A stretch of 64,000 bases of DNA, taken from contig JAZLDG010000036.1 of assembly GCA_045614565.1 (NCBI GenBank), positions 1-64,000 on the forward strand, read 5' to 3'. The notes under the pieces are model-generated. The model worked only from the letters and a program-made list of their open reading frames with translations. It was not told where the DNA came from and did not search any database. This stretch comes from Scatosoma sp045614565 (GTDB lineage Bacteria; Bacillota; Clostridia; Christensenellales; Borkfalkiaceae). Positions 33,801 to 42,200 of this stretch are shown here, one piece after another. Positions within the stretch are counted from its first letter, which is position 1. The number at the start of each line of letters is the position of its first letter. The translations under genes and the position numbers were made by a program.

Positions 33801-36116
33801 AAGGGTAACGAAGGCTTCTACTACGAAATTGAAGATGGCAACGTCGTCGTTTTGAACGTTAGCGGTAGAACGTACTATTTCGATAGAAAAATCGTTGATA
33901 ATGAAATCACCTTCACGCTTCGCGGCGAAGAATACGGTGAATACGCTATTCTTGTTAATCAATACTCTAACGGTTTGTTTGTAGAATTGAACGGCTACGG
34001 CAAACTTTCCGTGTTTACGTTAAAAGAAGATGCTGGTGAATATAAACGTAATTATATTTCCAATGACGGATTCTATGAAATCAGCGATGAAGTTTATACG
34101 CTTGTTTACGGTACGGGTTCGCAAGCCGAAGCAATTGTTTGTATTTTAGGCGGCTCTGATTATGCGGCGGCAGACGGTAAAAATTATGTCACGTTTAGCA
34201 AACGTAGCGAAAACAACGAAGACTTTGAAGAAAATCAAACGAAAATCCTTGTTTCTACGAAGGATTGGTCGGTATTGATTCTTGATGAATTCGGTCGTGC
34301 CATTAGAGCAGATAAGAATGGCAAAAAACAAGAAGGTAAATATACTTTCGTAACTGCATACGAGAAAGAAGGGGCAGACGATAACGACAACGGCGTTTTC
34401 AATGAAGACGGGTTATTGTATTTTGTCGGTAAAGACGGATCTGGCTGTATTTATAATTACAATTTACAAAGCCAAGAAGCTTCTCCCGTTGAATTGATGG
34501 ATAGAAGCTATTATACGGAAAATTTTGAGTCGTTGTATTTCTCGGCAGACGGATTTGCAATCTTTAACGGAAACGAAGACGAGCTTTGCTTCTATATTTA
34601 TCAAGAAGTGGAGATTGATGAAGATAATTCCGATCCTGATTTTGAAACAGATCCCGATTACGACGACGATGATGAAAACGACCGTGACGACGATTACGTA
34701 ATTCTTTATTATCCCGCAAAATTAGGCGAAGATAAAAACGAATACGGATTTGCAAGTCGTAACTTCGGTAGATTGGGTGCAGAAAAAGAATACGAAGATA
34801 AAACGTATTATAGCGGTGACGGTGATATTACCTTTACGCGTTTGGATGAAACGAGTTTGTATCCCTTACTTAGTACGGATATTAAATATATGTTGTCCGA
34901 TCTTAAGTTCACGCCTCCCGGTAGTGCTGAATTTGAAGATGAAAAAGGTAGCGTCAAATTGATCAAAGACGAAAACGGCGACGTTGAAGAAACTACGGAA
35001 ACCGCTTACTTTACCCGTGAAGTCGTAGACGGTGTTCCCGTAATGTACGTAACGCTCGGATATTACCATTTTGAAATTACGGCAACCTATTCGGGTAGTA
35101 ACGTCGGTACGTACGTGGTAAACGGATTGCGTCAAGAGCAAAAGATGAATTCCTATTTCTATATTAACGAATACGTTTATACATATAGAACGGAGGGGGC
35201 ATCGGCTGCCGAAAATCTAGAAAACAAGTTCGGTACGATTACGGTAAAAATGGAATACGCTTCGGATGGTTCGATTTTGACTTCCATTGCAAACGTATCG
35301 TTTGGCGATAGAACGGAATTCTATGACGGCGAAATGCGGATTACGCAAGCTAACGGCGATTTCAGCTTTACCGATGACGGTAATAACGTTGTTGAATTTA
35401 CGGCAGAGAACGGTAACCCTTATCAATTGTATTTCGGTATATATCGTCATCCGAATACTACGACGTATGGGTATTATATTCATTCGCTCGTAAGATTGCA
35501 AGATGTTACGTGTAACGATTATACGCTTACGGTTGGTAGAACGATTGCAACCGAACAGTTGGAAGAAGACGAACCAATTGGTAACGTGTATATGTTGGCG
35601 CTTAAAAATGGTAACGATACGATTGCTTGCGACGAATTCTTGAAAGAAGACGGAAAACTTATTTATATTTCTCGTGAAAGAGAAACGGGACAAGACGTTA
35701 ACGGAAAAGAATACAAATACGTAACGAGCGCCACATATTATACGATTGAACTTGAAGAAGATACGGACTCTTCTAAAGACGATATGGTTCCTGGCTATAA
35801 AGCGGCGGTAATCGTGAAAGAAGACGCGCGTGTTCTTTGTGAAAAAGACCCGATTGAAGGTAGTGAAGATTACGGTAAATTTAAGGGTCGTCAACGTTAC
35901 GTAGAAATGGTAAACGATGAAGTTACCGCAATCTATGCAATGTCGAGAAAATATTATGCAAAGAGCTGTACGAAGGATGCGGAGAGCGAAATTTATACGA
36001 TAGAAACGACGAACAAAGGTACGACTTATTACGTAGTGGTTATCGGCGAAAATATCGTTATGGATACCGATCTTGAAGATTTGAAGAGAAGAGCGGGTAT
36101 TCAAGATAATCAATAA
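30855..36116 (+). CDS. Large lipoprotein with B-repeats and unclassified DG-x-G repeats
   Basis: A 1753-residue lipoprotein: signal helix and lipobox VVSC with C27. Residues 33-300 carry InlB-type B-repeats (GYRFDGWYANGDF and others). From about 340 to 1250 there is a repeat I do not recognise. Units of irregular spacing centre on a hydrophobic residue, then L/I-D/N-G-x-G/C-x-A-x-F/Y: LDGFGTAKF (near 532), LDGLCYAEY (610), YDGLGNVAY (882), IDGYCKAEF (970), LNGYGKLSV (1041), LDEFGRAIR (1140). Strands between them are rich in Tyr, Asp, Glu and Lys. A strongly acidic run lies near 1255-1285. No enzyme motif was seen. It has its own promoter. A binding or structural surface role is likely, but not shown. 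Confidence 0.75.
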   Translation: MKKYKKVLLTLGLIAGLSIASAFVVSCDNDSKQIAVTFEENGGAEIEDVNVENGQEYVLPVPTRDGYRFDGWYANGDFSGEAVTSVIASSDVTYYAKWMQVFAVNLDLNGGELSTTKLFLAQGENVYEAVKNLQPKKAGLTFGAWFNGNYELSSTATMKSSELNLKAQYKVAYTVELRLENLAGTGYDTTTQTGSDYVGKTFTSTQKVTGFTETTEDKSSLTKVLSETAAENVFVHTFDRNTYTVMFSPNCPGDQHLDTIFVDAKFEEEIDVPTDPTEYQIDGYCLLGWTTNPNSTKVEYPVDFSVRNNDDNSDITKKYVVSDRNYLYGVWQQAYTDMFGGDDYIYLLESEDGDDVVYLCRANVYFKGVYNAESNLFYFDGNDLISGKLYDNGKFVYSDENRAKNYTLYETDKGIKVTEKISFNNYNQIDYLVFEESTDSVNETGPIKDKSVGIYEVAANGDYVATFTSGSLAGQTMNFILSMIPNEQNIETPVFQVRNEAEYQIGRIILGGIRRDKPSSPDAVYVIGGITYMYFELDGFGTAKFVSDGKTTTYKYSTDENNPKILYLKDINDKLIETIYLMDLPGFEEQGYMVYEEEMNDTFDLGSGDTLTLDGLCYAEYKKGNRTIKSYYRQGTSPMGGKIISIIDPEEYKEYKFLLNEVEDEEAEKAYTAKTILSTYAEYYYKDADGLYYAPMLVIDETVAGKASLYGYTADKTFQKVSEGTYTLLETGEYKGLYEYRRVGDVLDAPDVYLEPINLLNIEWFIFALDTETEGYSINYWYASNADDEGYFVNYRNADITSDATLKTVGGFAFYQAGADVPSIIGSYSMNGTLMELVANEKTYYFTLDEKNPDDRKFYALQYAPYKAYLKDKDGKYSTSEYLSYDGLGNVAYVKDGREIAGSVGKAQVNNLDKLTHYFQDQVYQFTSTEKQFEYIEGKDGARSYFAPWIGTPDEEGENTPKYIYETEAGAFTIDGYCKAEFKGNEGFYYEIEDGNVVVLNVSGRTYYFDRKIVDNEITFTLRGEEYGEYAILVNQYSNGLFVELNGYGKLSVFTLKEDAGEYKRNYISNDGFYEISDEVYTLVYGTGSQAEAIVCILGGSDYAAADGKNYVTFSKRSENNEDFEENQTKILVSTKDWSVLILDEFGRAIRADKNGKKQEGKYTFVTAYEKEGADDNDNGVFNEDGLLYFVGKDGSGCIYNYNLQSQEASPVELMDRSYYTENFESLYFSADGFAIFNGNEDELCFYIYQEVEIDEDNSDPDFETDPDYDDDDENDRDDDYVILYYPAKLGEDKNEYGFASRNFGRLGAEKEYEDKTYYSGDGDITFTRLDETSLYPLLSTDIKYMLSDLKFTPPGSAEFEDEKGSVKLIKDENGDVEETTETAYFTREVVDGVPVMYVTLGYYHFEITATYSGSNVGTYVVNGLRQEQKMNSYFYINEYVYTYRTEGASAAENLENKFGTITVKMEYASDGSILTSIANVSFGDRTEFYDGEMRITQANGDFSFTDDGNNVVEFTAENGNPYQLYFGIYRHPNTTTYGYYIHSLVRLQDVTCNDYTLTVGRTIATEQLEEDEPIGNVYMLALKNGNDTIACDEFLKEDGKLIYISRERETGQDVNGKEYKYVTSATYYTIELEEDTDSSKDDMVPGYKAAVIVKEDARVLCEKDPIEGSEDYGKFKGRQRYVEMVNDEVTAIYAMSRKYYAKSCTKDAESEIYTIETTNKGTTYYVVVIGENIVMDTDLEDLKRRAGIQDNQ
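32440..34620 (+). repeat. DG-x-G repeat region, unclassified
   Basis: At least six diverged copies of a strand-turn-strand motif, L/I-D/N-G-[FYL]-G/C-x-A-x-[FY], at about 32450, 32680, 33510, 33765, 33975 and 34275. Spacing varies from about 70 to 270 codons, so some copies are probably too diverged to see by eye. Confidence 0.6.
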
Positions 36117-36127
36117 TAAACAATATA

Positions 36128-36173
36128 CGTGCAAAATTCCATAACTTCATTTAGAAAGTATGGAATTTGCACG
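36128..36173 (+). other. Long hairpin upstream of the subtilase gene
   Basis: Arms 36128-36143 and 36159-36173 pair over 15 base pairs with one bulged A, with three further pairs inside. No T-run follows. The 3' arm overlaps the -35 element of the candidate subtilase promoter. Possible roles are termination of the previous gene by another route, 3'-end protection of its mRNA, or DNA-level regulation. Confidence 0.55.
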
Positions 36174-36195
36174 GAAACACGGTCTTTACTATATA
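36167..36195 (+). promoter_or_regulatory. Candidate promoter of the subtilase-opp operon
   Basis: TTGCAC (36167-36172), a 17-base spacer and TATATA (36190-36195). It would leave a leader of only about 18 bases before the ATG at 36220, enough for the AAAGG site. Confidence 0.4.
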
Positions 36196-36219
36196 GAAAA
36201 TAGGAAAAAGGTTAATGCA

Positions 36220-39200
36220 ATGACGAAATTGAGAAAAATAGCAATCAGATCCGCTGCCGTTTTAGGTGCAGTATGTATGACGTTCAGCGCGTGTACGCAA
36301 GATTTATTGTCTGAACAAAAACAAACGGAAACTGGAACGGACGGGCTTGTTAAACAAACGGGCTACTCGCTTGATAATCAGATTGAAAATTATTACGATC
36401 CAAACGTGGTTTTTAAGCTTCCTGATACCGTTTCCAAAAACGACGACGTTTCCGTTATCGTTTCTTTGAATTCGGATTCGCTTATGGATACGTATAAAGC
36501 GAATGGAACCAAAGATTCTTTGTCGGAATATTTACAATCATACGACGGTAAAATTGCGGCGAAAAAAGCGGCGACCGAGCAAAAGAAATGGATTTCTCGC
36601 TTGGATAAAGCAGGAATAAAATATACTTTGGGCGCGCAATACGATACGATCTTAAACGGTTTTGAAGTCATTATTAAAGGAAAAGATTTCCGTGCGTTAG
36701 GGGAATTTTTCTCAACGGACGCTACGCTTATTATCGGTGAAACATATATGCCTTCCGTAACCGAAGTCGTAACAAACGACGTTGAAGTTTACGAAACGGG
36801 TATATTTGATAGCTCTAATTCGCCTTATCAAGGCGACGGCGTTGTCGTGGCCGTTTTGGATACGGGGCTTGATTATACGCATACCGCGTTTTCCGTTAAT
36901 AATTTTACGACCACGAACGAAAGATTTACGTTGCAAAATGTTTCGGAAAAAATTGATTTAACAGCCGCGGCGCGTTTAACGCCTGGACTTACGGGGCAAG
37001 ACGTATATTTGAACAAGAAAGTTCCTTTTGCTTACGACTACGCCGATAGAGATCCCGACGTATTACCGATTAGTTCCGAACACGGTACGCACGTAGCGGG
37101 TATTATTGCAGGTAAAGATGATGAAATCACAGGCGTTGCGCCTAATGCACAGCTTGCGATTATGAAAGTTTTTTCCGATGAAAAAGCTGGTGCAAAACAA
37201 GCTTGGATTTTAGACGCTCTGGATGATTGCGCTACGTTGAACGTAGACGTTATCAATATGTCGCTCGGTTCTGGTTGCGGTTTTGCCAGAGAAGTGGATA
37301 AGGAAGAAATGAACGAAATCTACGATAAAATCGGAGAAGTCGGTATTTCTTTAATTACCGCGGCAGGGAACGATTATATTTCCACGCAAGGGTCGGAGAA
37401 AAACGGTAGTTTGAATTTGACGAGTAATCCTGACGCAGGTACGGTCGGTTCGCCTTCTACGTATTCCGCTCCTTTGTCGGTTGCTTCGGTAGACGGTGTA
37501 AAAACGCCTTATTTCTTGTATAACGGAGACATTATGTACTTTAATGAAGCACATACTTCTTCGGCAAAAACAAAAGATTTCGTGACGGATATTTTAGATG
37601 ATTATAGCGAACTTGTTGGAAGAACGGTTACGGAGCATACTTTCGAGTACGTAACTATTCCAGGGCTTGGTCGTGCTTCCGACTATTCAGAACCCAACAG
37701 TTTTTACGAAGGTAAAATCGTTCTCGTTAAACGTGGAACGACGACTTTTGAAGAAAAGGTACGTATTGCACTTAAAGAAAAAGGTGCAATCGGTGTCATC
37801 ATTTATAATAATATTTCTGGTCAAATTACGATGTCCGTAGGTAAGGACGTTGGCGCAGTATGTTCTTTGTCACAAGACGATGGAGAAAAGTTGGCTTTAG
37901 CGGGAACGGGTACACTTACTATCAGTAAGGATTTAGTAGCAGGTCCGTTTATGTCTGATTTCTCTTCGTGGGGACCTACTTCCGACTTGCAAATTAAGCC
38001 TGAAATTACGGCGCACGGCGGTGAAATTCTTTCAGCTATCCCTGGGCAAGGCTACGATAGATTCTCCGGTACGTCCATGGCTTGTCCTAACCAAGCTGGT
38101 GCAGCAGCATTAATTCGTCAATACGTAAGACAGTCTGGAAAATTCGGCGATTATAATCAGGAACTTTCTCCTGAAAAAGCAAGAGAAGTTACGGCGCTCG
38201 TCAATCAATTAATGATGTCGACGGCGGATATCGTATATAATAAGAACGGTTTACCTTATGCGGTTAGAAAACAAGGCGCAGGTCTTGTTAATATAACAAA
38301 AGCAATTACGGCGGAATCGTTCATTAAAACGTATAACCAAGCAGGCGACTTGATGGATAGAACGAAGTTTGAACTCGGTGACGATAAAGATCGTGACGGC
38401 GTTTATTCTATGAAGTTTTCTATTCATAATATTGCGGCTTCGGCGGCGACCTACGACCTTTCTTGTACGGTACTTACCGAAGGTGTAAGCGAAACGTATA
38501 CGAGTCATAGTGATACTACCGTTTCAATGGAAGGTAGAATGCTTGACGGGGCAAAGCTTACGGTGAAAACTGTTGACGGTCACGCGGCAAACGGCAATCA
38601 AGTAACGGTAAACGCAGGCGGTAACGTTGTCGTGGAAGTTGAAATCGTGCTTTCCGATGAAGATAAGCAATTTATCGCCAAGTCTTTCGAATACGGTATG
38701 TACGTGGAAGGGTTTGTCTTATTAGATGCGGTAAACGGTGCGATGGTGGATTTGAACGTTCCTCTTCTTGCGTTCTTTGGCGATTGGACGGAAGCTCCCA
38801 TTTTCGACGAAGAATATTATGATACGAATAAAGATGAATTGAATGCCGGTATCGATTTTGAAGATAAATTGATGGCAGACGCGTACGCAACGAGAGTAAC
38901 TGGTAAGTTGTACAGCGAATACGTTGGGATTCTCGGTCAATATTATTTTGGACAAGATCCTTCCGCAACGCCGATTGCGGCAGATAAAGAGCATATTGCC
39001 ATTTCAAATCAGGAAAACGATAAGCAATCAGCGATAAATAGTATTGACTCGATTTGGGCAGGATTACTTCGTAACGTAAAAGAATCGCATATTAAAATTG
39101 TAGAAGACGCAACGGGAGAAGTCGTATTCCAAAGAGTTGAATACAACCAAAGAAAATCCAGCGGCGTCGGTACGATTTCCTCTTCTTCCATCGACGTTGA

Positions 39201-42200
39201 GTTTAGCGCGCTTGAACAAGAATTGAAAAATAACACGAAATATACGGTAACCGTTACGGCGTATATTGATTACGGTGAACATTCCGATCAACGTAACGTT
39301 AGAAACGTTTTTGAATTCCCGTTGTTTATCGATTTCCAAGCCCCTGCCGTTACTGGGGTAAATTATCGTACGGAATACGATAAGACCACGAAAAAGACAA
39401 AACTTTTCGCTGATCTTCAAATTTATGATAACCATTATGCAATGGGGGTACAAGTAGGGCAAATTACGAGAGCTGAAGAAGATTCGGGTTACGATTTTGC
39501 TATGGATACGTTTGGTAAATACGTAACGCCCGTATACTCGTCTTTCAATTCGACGTCTACGGTTTCCATTGAACTTACCGACCACGTCAAGAAATTAAAA
39601 ACTTCCGTTACGATGGATCCTGACGGTAAGCCCTTAAACAATTCCAATACGTTTATCGCGATTTGTTACGACTATGCCTTAAACAATTCCACGTTTGAAA
39701 TACAATTACCTGATGAAGTTATCGATATGTATTTCAACCAAGCGGAAATTAAATTAAGTCCTAACGAAACGAAAGCGTTGAATACGCTTTTGGAAGTTTA
39801 TCCGTTAGATACTTGGATTGAAGTACTTGATTACGAATCTTCGGATAAAGACGTAGTAGACGTAGTCAATCAAACGTTGATTGCCAAGAAGAGCGGTACT
39901 GCTGTTATTACCGCAAGCGGGTACAATGCAAACGGCGAAGAAGTGAAAACGCAATTAAGCGTCAAAGTTTTAGCGGAAGGGGAAGACGGATTCAAAAAAT
40001 ACGACGCTCCTGCCGTAAATAAGTTTAACGTGACGGGGTATAAGGTTAATAAAGCATATTACTCTGTTAATGGCACAGATAGGGAAATCGGTGTAACCGA
40101 CGGCGTATACAATTTTGGAAACGATTACTCTTTGTCGATGTATCCGTCGGAAAGCGTTACGCTTTTGCCCGACCTTGATTCTAACTTTGGCGACGATATG
40201 GTAAAAGTTACCTATAAAGCAGGTAATAACAAAGTAAAAATCGAAAAAGTTTATGAAGAAAAAGACGGCGTAAAAGTGGAAACGAATAAGGCTATACTCG
40301 TAGCGCAAGCAGAAGGTATCGCCAGCGTGTCCGTGAACGTTTTGTTTAATGGTAAACCGACGTTTTATTCCACGCGCATAACCGTTACGGTTAAAGATCC
40401 CGTTATTACGCAGGGAATGTACTTAACAAGTTATAAAGGTTTAGGCGGTGTAGTCGAATTACCGAATGACCGTGGTATAGAAATTATTCAGTCTTACGCA
40501 TTTTCTAATTACGAATACGTAGATAAAACCAAAGACGACATTATTGACGAAGAAGATCCTTATTTAATCAAACAACATTATATAGGCGATAAAGGTAAGG
40601 AATTCGACGGTCAAAGAATTACCAAAGTTATTATTCCCGATGGCGTAACGGCTATTGAATCGTATGCGTTTGCAGGAATGATTGAACTGGAAGAAGTGGT
40701 GCTTCCCAAATCTTTGGTCAAGATCGGTATGGGTGCGTTTTACGGGTGTAAAAATCTTAAAAACGTGAACCTTGAAAACGTCAAATTCATCAATAAAGAC
40801 GCCTTCTCGGGTACAAAATTAGGGGAAGATCAAGAAATTAAGCTTGATTCTGTCGTTGCAATCGGTAATTACGCGTTTGAAAATACTTTGCTTAAATCGG
40901 TAATTCTTCCGACGACTTCGCAATCGTTGGGTATCGGTGCATTCAAAGGCAATAAGCAATTGAAGACGGTAGTATTTGACGCTGAAAAAATTAAAGTCGG
41001 CGAAAGTGCGTTTGAAGATTGCTTGGGTATTTCCATTATCGACGTCAACGCAGCCGTAATTGCAAGAAAAGCTTTTTATAACTGTACTGCGCTTACCAAA
41101 GTAACCCTTGGAAAAGACGTGGAAATTATCGGCGAATACGCGTTTGCAAATACCAACGTTGCGTCGTTCAAAGTTTCCGTTCAAAACGATACGTTTAACG
41201 TGAAAGCTGACGGAGCTATATTGTGCAATAACGACGAAGTCGTTTTGGTTGCGCCCAAATATAATAAAATCTCGATTGATCTTGAAGATGCAACTTCCAT
41301 CGGAACGGGTGCTTTTGCTGGACAGACGAATATTCAGTCGATTACGGCAAATAAGGTTACAAAGATAGGTGATTACGCATTCGTTGACTGTGCGGCGTTG
41401 AATACGGTTAAGTTTGAAAGATTAGAAGAAATCGGGAAATACGCCTTCTACGGTACGAAGATCAGCAAAACCCCGAATTTGGAAAATATTTCTAAAATCG
41501 GTGACTACGCGTTTGCAAATTCTCGGTTGGAGAGCGTTGTGCTTCCTTCCGTTGCGCGCGTTGATGATTTAATCGTTGGTGATTATGCTTTTGCAAATTG
41601 TAACGCGCTTCAAACGGTCACGGTTGGGGATAACGTAAAACTCGGAAAGGGTGCATTCTCTTCGGAAGTTGTTATTTATGACTACGACTCCTTTATTGAA
41701 GAGATTAGACAAACAAAAGATCCCGTTACGTATAGTCAAATTCAAAACTATTTAGACACATATTATATTGATTATCAATATGCCGTTAAGGACGAGTTTG
41801 GCGTTACGAAAGAATGGAAGACGTATTATAAATATAACTTTACAAACGAAAACAAGGTACGTAACGACGGACCTAAATCCGTTCTTGCAATCGTTACGAT
41901 TGGAGATAACGTTATTGTAGGAGATAACGCGTTTGACGGCAATATCAAGTTACATACGTTGACGATCGGCGACGGTACGAGCCTCGGAAATTATGCGTTC
42001 TATAATGCAATGTCGTTGTCCGTTGTAGATTTAAGCGGCGTGACGGCGGTAGGCGATTATGCTTTCTCGGGTTCTCAACTGATCGATATTTGGTGGGAAT
42101 CTCAATGGCAATATGAAAGCAAAGCTCCGCGTGCGGCTTACGAACAAAAATTTGAAGACGGAAAACGGGTATACGCGGATTACATTTATTCTAAATTTAT

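Noticed and set aside
35217..36134. Minus-strand open frame of 305 codons opposite the 1753-residue lipoprotein
   Set aside because: The plus frame has a signal peptide, promoter and domains; the minus frame has none.
36160..36219. Upstream start for the subtilase at ATG 36160
   Set aside because: This would place 20 residues before the signal peptide, and the codons overlap a hairpin. ATG 36220 has a ribosome site and begins the signal peptide.
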